Assembly (NCBI GenBank): GCA_965644315.1
Contig: CBFFRQ010000068.1
Span: 744,001 to 808,000, forward strand
Source: Caecitellus pseudoparvulus
Lineage: Eukaryota; Bigyra: Bicosoecida
Length of the DNA stretch: 64,000 nucleotides
Direction: 5' to 3'
A model generated the notes under the pieces. It had not been told where the DNA came from, ran no database searches, and saw nothing but the letters and a program-made list of their open reading frames with translations. The position numbers were made by a program, and so were the translations under genes. Below are positions 23,094 to 32,400 of this stretch, in pieces. Each line of letters starts with the position of its first letter. Position 1 is the first letter of the stretch.

Positions 23094-23438
23094 GCTGCAG
23101 TGCTGGGGCGACCACAGCAAAAGGCCCCTGCAACTCGCCTGCGGAAGTTGACCCGCACCCAAGCCCTTTCGCAGGTCAAGCGCGAGGACAAACCACGCAC
23201 TGGGGGGGAGAGCGTGTTGAGAGCAGAGAGAGGGCCACAAGTGTAGCGTCGCATCGATTCCCAAGGTGTTGGGATTGAATTGTGACTGTTTGTGCCTGGT
23301 CGCCTGCTACATGCTCGCAGTGGTGCATAGCCTGCCTTGCGACACTTCCCACCCAGCGGCTATCAAGACACCCGCCCCCCCCCGCACTCGAAGTTTGCGC
23401 ACCCCCCCTCTTGCACCAGCACGTCCTATCACCTCGCC
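23094..23438. other. Divergent intergenic region
   Basis: About 345 bp between the DUF819 gene and the GNAT-like gene. Apart from the CTTCCGCA element on the minus strand at 23148-23140 and C-rich runs near 23360-23410, I see no feature. Confidence 0.5.
23140..23148 (-). promoter_or_regulatory. TTCCGCA start-proximal element
   Basis: ACTTCCGCA on the minus strand, ending 46 nt upstream of the DUF819 ATG at 23093. Same element as at several other starts; function inferred. Confidence 0.4.
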
Positions 23439-24446
23439 ATGGAGCAGCTGTCGAACCTGTGGGGGAAGCTGAAGGACGGCTCCCTGTGCCGTGAACGCCC
23501 CCTGGAGGTGTGGGGTGTGTCCCTCGTGCTGGTCGGTGGGGTGGCTCTGCTGGCTCAGGCCGTCCTGTCCTCGGACAGCAAGCCGACAGCCGCCCAGGCT
23601 GCCTTCGAGGAAGGCAAGGCAGTGGTGCTGGCTTCAGGCAAGGCTGTCAAGGTGGTGCGCGTGCCCAACACCAGCTCAGGCATCTCAGCCGCCGCTGCGA
23701 CGCTGGGCAAGCAGCTGGGCAGCAGCCCTCTGACCGCCGCGTTTGCTGCAGCAGTGAGTGCCGCACCAGTGCCGGGGCTGGCGCGCTGCAGCCTCCCGAA
23801 CGTGTCAGCGGCACACCCCAACTCTCCTGCGCCACTCAGAACCTCGACGCTGCCGGGCGGGAGAAGGCTGCAACTTGGCTGTACCGCACCATCTTGAAGA
23901 CTAGCGTCCCCAACAAGTCCAACACGCTGACTCTGCAGACTGAGGATGCCTCGGCAGTGGGCATTTGGTACCCGCCAGGTGCGTTCGCAGAGTTCCGCTG
24001 GTGCAGTGCACCTGCTGCTGCCGCGCCGGCAGGCATTGTTCACGGCCTCCTGCGCCCCCGCAGGCACGTCCTTTGACACGTGGGACTTCATCAATGCCGG
24101 TGGGCTGTGCTACACCCTCATGTTCAGCGGCTGGGAGCGCCGGCTGCGCTTCCCCGCCCACGGGCAGGTTGTGTCTATCAAGCGCCGCACGGCCCTGCGC
24201 AAGTTTGACGGCAAGGGGTACTACCTCATGGCCGCCGGCGCGGGGACTGGGGACGAGCAGGACGTGGAGGCAGTGGTGAAGCCCGTGCTGGCCTTGGCAG
24301 ACAAGGAGGGCCTGCCCGCCATCACTGAGAGCGATACGCCCGCCCGCAAGGCCCTGCTGGAGGGCCTGGGCTTCAAGGCTGTGGACTCTGTCGCTGCGCT
24401 CAGCGTTGGGGTGGAGATCATGCTGCGCCAGCCCTCTGCCGTGTGA
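23439..24446 (+). CDS. GNAT-like protein with N-terminal membrane anchor
   Basis: Three exons (23439-23753, 23840-23978, 24064-24446) give 278 residues; introns are 86 and 85 nt with GTGAGT and GTGCGT donors. Residues about 23-44 are a hydrophobic segment. The C-terminal part follows the layout of plant and fungal single-domain N-acetyltransferases: KGYYLMAAGAG, then VKPVLALADKEGLPAITESDT and ALLEGLGFKAVDSV. The pyrophosphate-binding loop (Q/RxxGxG/A) is not recognisable; the position reads GAGTGDEQDVEAV. It may therefore be an inactive or diverged member. Family assignment rests on this C-terminal pattern alone. Confidence 0.7.
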
Positions 24447-24483
24447 GGCGCACAGGGGCTCGCCCAAGCTCGTGCCACGCTCC

Positions 24484-24810
24484 CTAGGCGGGAGCTGACC
24501 CGCCGCTGAGCACGCGCTCTCGCATTGCAGCTGCCAGCTCCTCAGCCTTTTGGAGCACGGAGCCAATGCATTCAAGGCACACACTGCTGAGGTGCGCGCG
24601 CACGGGCCGGTTTAGGGGGGACTTGTTCACCCCCCGTCCATGACAAGCCTCCTTCCCCAAAGCGCGCCGATGCCTGGCACGGTCCAGCACTGCAGGGGGC
24701 AGGCCAAAACCCACACAAATGCACGGCCATGCGTCATGATGACTGGCGGCCTGTGCGCCACTGGTGCACATGGAGTGTGGGCTTGTGGGTGGCCGACTGC
24801 TTGCGGGCAT
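24484..24810 (-). CDS. Unknown small protein, about 108 aa
   Basis: Open frame from ATG 24810 to TAG, preceded 4 nt upstream by ATTACCGCA, a near match of the TTCCGCA element. The last about 60 residues look like real coding sequence: a basic stretch, NKSPLNRPVRAHL, then VCLECIGSVLQKAEELAAAMRERVL, which should form an amphipathic helix. The first half is of low credibility. A strong acceptor (CCCCCTGCAG at about 24697) raises the alternative that only the C-terminal part is an exon of a differently spliced gene. Its start lies 20 bp from the divergent start at 24831. No family recognised. Confidence 0.4.
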   Translation of the reverse strand: MPASSRPPTSPHSMCTSGAQAASHHDAWPCICVGFGLPPAVLDRARHRRALGKEACHGRGVNKSPLNRPVRAHLSSVCLECIGSVLQKAEELAAAMRERVLSGGSAPA

Positions 24811-24814
24811 ACCC

Positions 24815-24823
24815 TGCGGTAAT
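24815..24823 (-). promoter_or_regulatory. Variant of the TTCCGCA start-proximal element
   Basis: ATTACCGCA on the minus strand, 4 nt before the candidate ATG at 24810. One mismatch to the element seen elsewhere. It sits inside the 20-bp gap between two divergent start codons. Confidence 0.3.
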
Positions 24824-24830
24824 TGCTTGC

Positions 24831-26705
24831 ATGGCGTCTCCCTCTCCTGAAGAACAAGCAGACACGGAGGCAGCTGCGCAGTTCGTGGACATTGAAGGCA
24901 GCATAGTCCGAGCACTGCATGATGCGCTGGCTGGCAATGACGCTGCACGTCGCTGGATCGCGGGAAGCACAGTTGCCGTGAATGTGGCTGGCCCGCAGCC
25001 GAAGCAGGTGCTGGCTGCTGTGCGCCCGCCCACGCTGCTGCACGCGAGCTTGACGCACATCGTGCACACTTCCTCTCACGCGATGCGATCGTGCCCGGAG
25101 GACGCCGTTGACGGACTGACTGGGCCAGTAGACCTCTCTGCAGCACCCAGCACGGCAGTTGCTGATCTGGCTGCCTCCGTGCAGTCCACCGCACGCAGCA
25201 CTGTGGCACTCCTCGCTGCACTGCCCAGCTCCACGACGCTCTCCCTGCAGCCCATTGCCTCTGCCTGCCTTTGTGCTGCTGCTAGGGCCCCCAGCACTTC
25301 AGCGCTCAGCTCGCCGGCGGCGCAAGTTGCCCGAAACCAGGCAGCCTCTCTCCCCTGGCAGCGCCTGCAGCCTGCCCTGCTGCTGGCATCAGCGGCAGCG
25401 TTTCTTGCTGCTAGCCAGGAGGAACCCCAGGCAGTGTTGGAGATGCTGGGCTTAGTCCTGGCGAGCACCGCCGACTTGCGTGTCTTCCGGTGTGCTTTGC
25501 GTTTCGGCCTCGCGCTGGTGAGCGCCGACACGTGCGCCCTGCTGCGGGGAACCAGCCCACCAACCACTGACTCAACACCCAGCCACATGCTCCTAGACAT
25601 GACCCGGCGCCTGGCCCACAGCCAGCGCCTCAATCGAGCCGCTGCAGAGGCGCCTGGGAAGTCTCGCCAGCCCATTCGACTGGCTGGCCTGCGCCTGCCT
25701 GCTGCGGTCAAAACCTGCCTGGAGCTGCCTGGCCCAGAGCAGGCGTGGACAGCGCAGCTGGCGCTCAGGGGCCTCTGTCTGCAGCAGGGGTGGGCCTGGA
25801 CATACCGGGAGGCACTCAGTTCGCACGTGTGGCCGGCACTGACTGCAGCTGTGGGTGCCTTGCTCGCTCTGCCAGCAGGTGGGGCAGCAGAGGGTGATGA
25901 CACGTCAACCCTGCCGGGGACATGGGAGCAGTGTGCAGGGGGCCTCGTGAACCCCCACGTGTGGGCCGGTGCAATTTGGCCAGGGCAGACTCAGCCGCAC
26001 AGCTGTCGCCATGCGTGTCACATCCTCGACTGCGCCTTTGGCATCGTCAGAGACGCCATTGGTGCAGCCTGCACTGCCTCTGTTGCAGCTAGTGTGCTGC
26101 GTGGGGCCACCAACCTGCTGGCGCGGGTGGTGGGCACGCTGCGCTCAGCCGTGGCCACCCCCGTGCAGCCTACGGAAGCCTCGGCGCACCTGCCCGTCAG
26201 TGTGGCCAATCCCCTGGCACTGCCTCTCATGGAACCCATTGAAGACGTGCCGACATGCCCGCTGCCCCCCTTTGTCCTCCTGCGCATGGCCGTGGGCGTC
26301 GCAGAGGTGTGGCAGGCGTTCAAGCAGTCCAGCGTGGCGGCGCCGCTCGTGGCGCTGTCTCTCGGCCACCCTCTCAAGGAAGGAGCCCCCCGACCTTCCA
26401 GCGTGCGAGGTGTGACTGACTACGAGTGGGAGGCGTGCCGCAAGGCTTATGCCACCCTGCGCCAGAGTGTGTGGGGCGCCGTGGACTGGGCGGTGGCACT
26501 GCCTGGGCCGCTGCAGGTGCAGCTGCCGCCCTTGCTCTGCACCATTTCCTTGCCTCCCCCGCGGGGTGCCCAAGGCAAGGCCACAGATGCCCGCCCAGCC
26601 GCGGTCCAACCCCTTGTGCCTGGACCAGGCTCAGGCCGCCGCACTGGCGGCAGCAAGCGCAGAGCCGAGGGGAGCAGAGAGCAGCCGAAATCCAAAAAGC
26701 GATAG
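24831..26705 (+). CDS. Unknown protein, 624 aa, with C-terminal nuclear localisation-like tail
   Basis: Intronless. ATG 24831 is chosen because residues upstream of it in the open frame run into the divergent gene. The sequence is Ala/Leu-rich and predicted almost entirely helical, with paired amphipathic helices that could form a HEAT-like solenoid (for example LQPALLLASAAAFLAASQEEPQ, then LEMLGLVLASTADLRVFRCALRF). The last 25 residues are very basic (GGSKRRAEGSREQPKSKKR), like a bipartite nuclear localisation signal. Large helical ribosome-biogenesis proteins such as RIX1/PELP1 have this general layout, but I found no diagnostic motif and do not assign it. The following esterase gene starts 45 bp after the stop. 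Confidence 0.7.
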   Translation: MASPSPEEQADTEAAAQFVDIEGSIVRALHDALAGNDAARRWIAGSTVAVNVAGPQPKQVLAAVRPPTLLHASLTHIVHTSSHAMRSCPEDAVDGLTGPVDLSAAPSTAVADLAASVQSTARSTVALLAALPSSTTLSLQPIASACLCAAARAPSTSALSSPAAQVARNQAASLPWQRLQPALLLASAAAFLAASQEEPQAVLEMLGLVLASTADLRVFRCALRFGLALVSADTCALLRGTSPPTTDSTPSHMLLDMTRRLAHSQRLNRAAAEAPGKSRQPIRLAGLRLPAAVKTCLELPGPEQAWTAQLALRGLCLQQGWAWTYREALSSHVWPALTAAVGALLALPAGGAAEGDDTSTLPGTWEQCAGGLVNPHVWAGAIWPGQTQPHSCRHACHILDCAFGIVRDAIGAACTASVAASVLRGATNLLARVVGTLRSAVATPVQPTEASAHLPVSVANPLALPLMEPIEDVPTCPLPPFVLLRMAVGVAEVWQAFKQSSVAAPLVALSLGHPLKEGAPRPSSVRGVTDYEWEACRKAYATLRQSVWGAVDWAVALPGPLQVQLPPLLCTISLPPPRGAQGKATDARPAAVQPLVPGPGSGRRTGGSKRRAEGSREQPKSKKR

Positions 26706-26750
26706 ACCACTACCCATCTCTCTGGAGACCCGCTCGGCGCCCTGACTACA

Positions 26751-28778
26751 ATGAAGAGCTCAGCAGGGCTTCTGGCGCTGTGTGCCGCTGGCCTGGTTGC
26801 AGGCAGCGCGGCAGCCCCGCTCGTGCATACCTCCAACGGATACGTGCAGGGCACGACAGACAACGGCGTGGATGTCTTCCACTCCATCCCCTTTGCTGCC
26901 CCGCCCACTGGCGATCGCCGCTTCCGGGCCCCCGCACCGGTCTCGTCCTGGAGCGGGACGAAGGTGCGTGCTTCCTCGCGCACCGCTGAAGCAGCCCAGG
27001 CGCAGGTCACCCGCCTTGCGCGTGTTTGAGCAGGATGTCGCTGGACTCCCGCCCATCTGCCCCCAGCTGAAGTTGGATGGAGACTTGGGCCTTTCTGAGG
27101 ACGAAGATTGCCTGTACCTAGTGCGTGGGTCGCGTTTGGCGTGGTGTGCGAGTATGTGCACTGCACCTGGCGCTGCGCCCTGCAGCACGTGTACGCGCCG
27201 GAAGGCGCAACAAATGGCGAGCCTTTGCCCGTCATGTTCTGGATCTTTGGTGGCGGCTGGGCGTTGGGGGATTCCTGGGAGTTCGGGTGGTACGACGGCG
27301 CCAACATGGCGCGCACCCGCAACGTCGTGGTTGTCGCAGCCAACTACCGAGTTGGCCCGTTCGGCTTCATGGCCCTGGACGAACTGCAAGCGGAGGACCC
27401 CAACAACAGCACCGGCAACATGGGTCTGCTGGACCAGCGGGCTGCCCTGCAGTGGACCCGGGACAACGTCGCCGCCTTTGGCGGGAACCCCGACAACGTG
27501 ACCATCTTCGGCGAGTCGGCGGGTGGCTTCTCCGTCTGCTGGCACCTGGCATCCCCTGGCTCTGCAGGCCTCTTCGCGGGCGCCATCATGGAAAGCGGCT
27601 CCTGTGACAGCCCCCAGTTTTTCCAGTCCCTGCCGTACGCCAAGGGCTTCGGGTACACGTGGGCCGCCGCGACGGGGTGCCCCGACCTGCACGGCGACGC
27701 GTTGCTGGCGTGCCTGCGCGGCCAGGACACACAATTCCTCATGAAGTCTGTCCTGGACTGGTTCAACCCCAATTGGCCCTTCACGTCCAAGTCCCAGGCG
27801 GGGGAGGACGCACGCCCGGACACCGCCGCCCACGCGTTAGCCCTTGTCGACGCCCTGGCAGCCAACATCACCCGCTCCGGCATCGCCAGGGCCCAGGCTG
27901 CAGGCAGGTCCCTGTCATCTGCCCAGCACCGCCGCCTGGCTGCCCAGGCGCGCTCTCTTGCGACATCTGCCGTGCTGCCTGCGCTGAGCCCCATCATGCC
28001 TTGGGGGGCTGCCGTGGACGGCACGCAGACAGCGTTGCCGGACGTCCCGCTCACCCTGTTCAAGGCGGGCACCTTCAACCGAGTGCCCACTATTTTCGGC
28101 ACCAACGCCAACGAGGGCTCCATCTTCGCACCACTGCTGCCCATTGTCGCCCACGGAGCCAAATTCCCCCCCGACACCGCCTCCCTCAAGCTGGCCATCA
28201 CCAAGCTCATGAACCCGTACAACGCCACCCAAGTGCAGCAGGTCATCCCCGCCATCCTGAGCAAGTACTCGGTTTCGAAGTACAATGGTGACGCCTGGGC
28301 CCAGACGTCTGCCATCCTGACCGACTACTTTTTCAGGTGCGGCGTGCGGCGCTCTGCTCGCGCCATCGTCAGCGCACCTCAGGCGCCCCCTCTGTGGCTG
28401 TACCTGTTCGACTACAAGATGGACTGGCTGGAGTACGGCCTGCTGGGGAACTACCACACCTCTGAGCTGAGCTTTGTGTGGGACAACCAGTGGCCCCCCC
28501 TCCTGCATGCCTTCTCAGAGGCGGACCAGGAGATGAGTGACGCCTTCACCGCGTACTGGACGTCCCTGGCCCGGAACGGCACGCCCAATGCCCCCTCTGC
28601 GCCCCTGACATGGCCCCAGTACGCATGGTCCCCCAACGCCACTGCGCTGCGGGGCGCGGCGCCTGACATGGACGTGAACTTGAACTTCCACTTGCCCCTG
28701 TCCACCTCAACTGGGCTGGACTCCTCTGCCTGTGACTTCTGGGATGCCATTGTGGCCAACCTGGACATCGCTGAGTGA
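26751..28778 (+). CDS. Secreted type-B carboxylesterase (cholinesterase-like)
   Basis: Alpha/beta-hydrolase of the COesterase family (PF00135). Exons 26751-26963, 27034-27120 and 27186-28778 give 630 residues; introns are 70 and 65 nt, both GTGCGT. A signal peptide occupies residues 1-21. The order of motifs is GYVQGTTDNGVDVFHSIPFA, EDCLYL joined across the splice to HVYAPEG, the oxyanion-hole segment IFGGGWALG, and FGESAGG with nucleophile Ser211. Then come GTNANEGSIF with the acidic triad residue and NYHTSELSFVW with the likely catalytic His. Several N-x-S/T sites fit an extracellular or vacuolar glycoprotein. Substrate cannot be predicted. It ends 34 bp from the convergent PTEN gene. Confidence 0.93.
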
Positions 28779-28811
28779 ATGCATTGCGAGCTGTGACGTG
28801 GGGACGGGGAA

Positions 28812-30861
28812 TCACCGCTGCACGGAGTACACAAGGGACACCGCAAAGTCGCTGGTGACCTTGCTGTGCTTGGAGTCCTTGAACACGCCTTCCAGCTCCC
28901 GCTTAGGCAGCACCCAGAAACCAGGCGTGGAGGTGCCTGGCGCACCACGCTGCTGCGTGGGAAGGAAAGCCGAGTGGAACCAAGTCCAGCCGATGGTGTG
29001 TGGGGCACCGCCCTCCCCCTGGTGTCCCTGTATCACAAGCTTGTAGTCTCCGCTGTCCAGTTGCACCGAGCCCTGTGGACCCACACTCACACCTTGCCAC
29101 ACCCGTCCGTGTGCCACGGGTGCAAGCGGGCACTGCGGCGCCTCGTCGAGGCTGTCCAACGCCAGCGACTGCTTCGCCTGCAGCCCTGTCCCTGCAAAGG
29201 TTGCATCCACGGAAGTTGACGGGGCGTACACCATCAGTGCGCGTGGCATGGGGGCGTGGCGAAACACTGACGCCTCTCCAGCCTGCATGCCAGGCGAGTG
29301 CCCACCCAGCGGCATGGGCTGCAGGTCCAACACCGGCTGAGGCTGCAAGTCAGCGCCCACACGGAACAGGTGCAGGCTGATGTGAGACAGGGACCGGTGA
29401 GCACCCTCCACCACAACAGCACTGAGCGACACCGTCACAGTCGGCGCGAGCGTGGTAATGTCTCGCGCAGTCCATGGCCCGATGCTCGCCGGCTCCGCGC
29501 TGGCTTCGGCGTGCTCTGTCTCGTCCTCATCGCCACCCTCGCCACTGGCCTGGGGGGGCAGCAGGGTTGCGTGTGTGTCTTGGGCCTCTGCCGCTCCTGG
29601 CTCCGAGGCTGCCACAGGTGTGGCGGGGTCCACTGGTGAGGCAGAGGCGGCAGTGCCCTCAGCCTCGTCAACCACAGAGTTCCCCTCGACTGCAGCCTTG
29701 CCTCGCTCCTCTTCTGTCTCGCTGGCCTCATCTCCACTTTCAGCAGCAGCGGCAGCAGCAGCAGCCGCGCCCAGTGGCTCTGTGGCGTCTCCCTCAGACT
29801 CATCGGCGTCACCCCCACCCAACACAGCACCCCCTTCCACCACAGAGGCACCTTTTCCATCTTCTGCCGCTTCAGTTGTCGAAGGAGTGGCTCGCTCGCC
29901 ATCCAGGCTGGCCTTGCCCTCCCCAGCCCCTGCCTCATCCACTCCCTGCACGCCCCACTGCCGCACAGCAGCCAGCTGCAGGGCATAGTACATGACGTAC
30001 CTGCGCTGGGAAGGCAGCGTGACACCCTTGCCATTCAAGGTGCGGCGAGCCCCAAAGAGCTGCATGGCCGCCTGGGGCGTGGAGCTGATGCCCACGTGCA
30101 TGAGCAGGCAGCTGAGAAGCGTGCCAGTGCGGCCTTTGCCGGCTTTGCAGTGCACCCCCACGACGTTGTCGGGGCGCTCGTCCAGCCACGCCGCCATGTC
30201 ACCACATGCCTGAATAATCTGCACGCACACGCGGGGGGGGGGGGGCGCATGGCAAGGCTTGAAGGGCAAGCACGGTGTACGAGATTCACTAACGAGATCA
30301 AAGGGCGGGGCCTGGTGGTCCATCCACTGGTATGTTGCCAGCCGATCATGGAAGAGGGTGGGACTGTACTGTCGATCAGGCTCCGCACACAAGTTGTACA
30401 CGCGATAGCTGCCTGGATGCCGCTCCTCCAGGAACTGCAGCTGCGTTTCGTACGGGTTTCGCCAGCACGCCTCGACACCTTGGGTTGGGAACCCAAACGC
30501 CAAGATGCGGTCGGTGATGTACGACAGGTCCAGATCGTAGCCATCATCAACGAACCTGCGCTTCTTCAGGCTCACACAACTGCGAGCCAAGGCACAGCAA
30601 CACACGCATCCGCTCTTGTTGCTGCCGCCAGTGTTGGTTGGTGCGAGAGCTGCAGGGGCTGTCTGGCTCGGCGCCTTGATGTGCGCGGGGAGCTGCAAAG
30701 AGGGGCAGAGGGGTAGCATGCATGCACCCAGATACCCTGTTAAGGGACAAGTGCATAGCACACACAGCTTCAGGCGCGCCGGGGGCTGGCTCTGGCGCTG
30801 GGGGCGGCGCGGCAACCTGAGGCGTGCTGCTCGCCGCAGCGACTTTCGCTTCGCCTGCCAT
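28812..30861 (-). CDS. PTEN: PTEN-like phosphatidylinositol 3-phosphatase
   Basis: Dephosphorylates PtdIns(3,4,5)P3. Exons 30861-30766, 30692-30294 and 30218-28812 give 633 residues. A KKRRFVDDGYDLDLSYI start matches the PtdInsP2-binding and phosphatase N-terminus of PTEN. YNLCAEPDRQY, TYQWMDHQAPP and the P-loop HCKAGKGRTG (nucleophile Cys189) follow; GKGVTLPSQRRYVMYY closes the phosphatase domain. About 170 residues of acidic, Ala/Glu-rich linker then separate it from a C2-like domain starting near ITTLAPTVTVSLSAVV and ending in DSKHSKVTSDFAVSLVY. Human PTEN has no such linker. Intron 2 (75 nt, GTTAGT donor) contains a 13-G run (minus-strand C) and is open in frame, so retention would insert 25 residues. 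Exon 1 is supported by phase and splice sites only. Confidence 0.9.
30233..30245 (+). repeat. Homopolymer G tract (13 nt)
   Basis: A run of 13 G on the plus strand lies in PTEN intron 2, where it forms the C-rich tract before the acceptor. It is a likely length-variable and sequencing-error-prone site. Confidence 0.8.
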
Positions 30862-30990
30862 CTTGCAGCGCACAGCGGCACCGTCTGGTGAGGAGCTGCG
30901 GACCGCAGGTAGAGCACGCGTCCTGTAGGGGTTTCTCGCTGCGGCGTTGTGAATTTACACGCCATGCACACACTGCGGCGTCCGCCACCC

Positions 30991-32205
30991 TCACCGCCGG
31001 CCGGCTGCAACTGGATGTGGCATGACCTGGTACGCCGACGTCGCGAGGGGATTCCCCATACTGGTGGCGTTGCTCTGCAGGCCCCCGCCACCGCCGCCGC
31101 CACCGCCAACCATGACACCTCCGCGAGCCCCTGATCTGGACGACCCGCGCGCCCCAGCTCGCGAGCCCGTGCGACCGGCTGCGCCCCCCGCAGGGTGTGG
31201 CATGACCTGGTACGCAGACGTCGCGAGTGGGTTCCCCATGCTGGTGGCGTTACTGTGCAGGCCGCCACCGCCACCGCCGCCGCCACCACCCACGACTGCC
31301 CCCCCGCCACCCCCTCCACGGGACATGGGTCTGCTCATCGTCTCGCGGAAGCGGGCAGGGGATGTTGGTGCTCCACGGGACACGGGTCGCGTGCTGCCGG
31401 ACGTTGCCCGCCCCGCCCGCGAGGAGGGTCGACCAGCACCACGCGATGCGGCAGGAGACGCGCCTCGGGAAGTGGGGCGTCCTCCTGTGTCCCGGAAGCG
31501 CGCAGGGGAGGCCCGTGGGGAGGCCCGCCGTGGGATGCCAGAGGAGGTGCTGGGGCGAGTCTGACCGGGCGGCGGCTTGGGCCGGTTCACCGTGACGGCG
31601 CACCGAGGGATGTGCCGCGCGGCGACATCCGGCGCAAACGTGCGACCACAGTGCGGACAGGGCGTCAAGCCGTCGTGCTGGTGAGGGTTGGGCATGAGGG
31701 GGCCCGTGTCCTCTCCTCGCGCTGCGGCGCGTGCTGCTTTCATGGCGGCCTGGAACTCCTCGTGCTTGCGGCGCCAGGCGGTGCTCTTGGCCGAGGAGGA
31801 GGCCGGTGCGCCAGATGTTTTGGGCCGGCTGGTGCGTGCGCGGCGCGCCGCTCGACGTGGCGCGCCGCTCGAGCCAGGCGTGCCAGGCGCCACACGAGCG
31901 CCAGCGCCTCGTCTGCTGAGAAACGCTGCCAAAGTGCCAGGCCGCCGAGTCAAGGATGCGGGGCGAGAGGAGCACTCCAGCATGTGCATGAGCAAGTCCA
32001 GAGCTGGTACGGTGCTCTTGCAGTACACACACTTGCGGCTGGAAGTCTTGAGCTTCTCCACACAGGGCTGCAGGGGTGTGCGGAAGGTGGTGATGCGACG
32101 ACGCCGGCAGGTTCCCAAGCGAGGCGCCCGACTCACCAGCAAGTGTGCTTTGCCTTGCCCCGCAGGAACTGCTTCACCGCATGCACTGCATTGCGTCTGC
32201 TCCAT
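30991..32205 (-). CDS. C2HC-type zinc-finger protein (ZC2HC1-like) with Gly-rich repeats
   Basis: Two exons (32205-32137, 32067-30991) give 381 residues. Three Cys/His clusters are visible: QCSACGEAV at the N-terminus, KCVYCKSTV...LLMHMLEC, and CPHCGRTFAPDVAARHIPRC. The last has the spacing of the ZC2HC1 (FAM164) zinc-binding unit. The middle is basic and Arg/Ser/Ala-rich, with repeated SPARFR, SRGA and RPxSR patterns. The C-terminus contains two poly-Gly runs, each followed by a nearly identical 22-residue segment (SNATSMGNPLATSAYQVMPHP). The 69-nt intron is open in frame. ZC2HC1 relatives occur widely in ciliated organisms; the molecular role is not known. Confidence 0.78.
   Translation of the reverse strand: MEQTQCSACGEAVPAGQGKAHLLVSRAPRLGTCRRRRITTFRTPLQPCVEKLKTSSRKCVYCKSTVPALDLLMHMLECSSRPASLTRRPGTLAAFLSRRGAGARVAPGTPGSSGAPRRAARRARTSRPKTSGAPASSSAKSTAWRRKHEEFQAAMKAARAAARGEDTGPLMPNPHQHDGLTPCPHCGRTFAPDVAARHIPRCAVTVNRPKPPPGQTRPSTSSGIPRRASPRASPARFRDTGGRPTSRGASPAASRGAGRPSSRAGRATSGSTRPVSRGAPTSPARFRETMSRPMSRGGGGGGAVVGGGGGGGGGGLHSNATSMGNPLATSAYQVMPHPAGGAAGRTGSRAGARGSSRSGARGGVMVGGGGGGGGGLQSNATSMGNPLATSAYQVMPHPVAAGRR
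31016..31110 (-). repeat. Tandem repeat unit, distal copy
   Basis: This about 95-bp stretch recurs at 31196-31290, offset exactly 180 bp, with only a few substitutions. It encodes a poly-Gly run plus the SNATSMGNPLATSAYQVMPHP segment of the zinc-finger protein. The spacing of 60 codons keeps the frame, so an internal duplication is likely. Confidence 0.85.
31196..31290 (-). repeat. Tandem repeat unit, proximal copy
   Basis: Second copy of the repeat described at 31016-31110. The poly-Gly run is longer here (11 Gly against 9). Confidence 0.85.
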
Positions 32206-32400
32206 GGTCCACTTCCCTTGCAAGGTGGCTTCCTGGGCGTGTTGCAGCGGTAGCCCGTGCGGGGACGTGGGCTGACTGGCGAGGAAGGGGGTAGGCACGG
32301 CAGCAGCTCGCAGGGGACGGCTTCACATGCGCAGAGTAGCAACTTGCAGCAACACACGGGGTCTTGTGCACGGAAAGTGCTTGCCGTCCTGCGCTGCAGC

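Noticed and set aside
31022-31564. Plus-strand poly-proline open frame
   Set aside because: Shadow of the poly-Gly/Arg-rich zinc-finger gene on the other strand; repeats and GC bias create the open frame.
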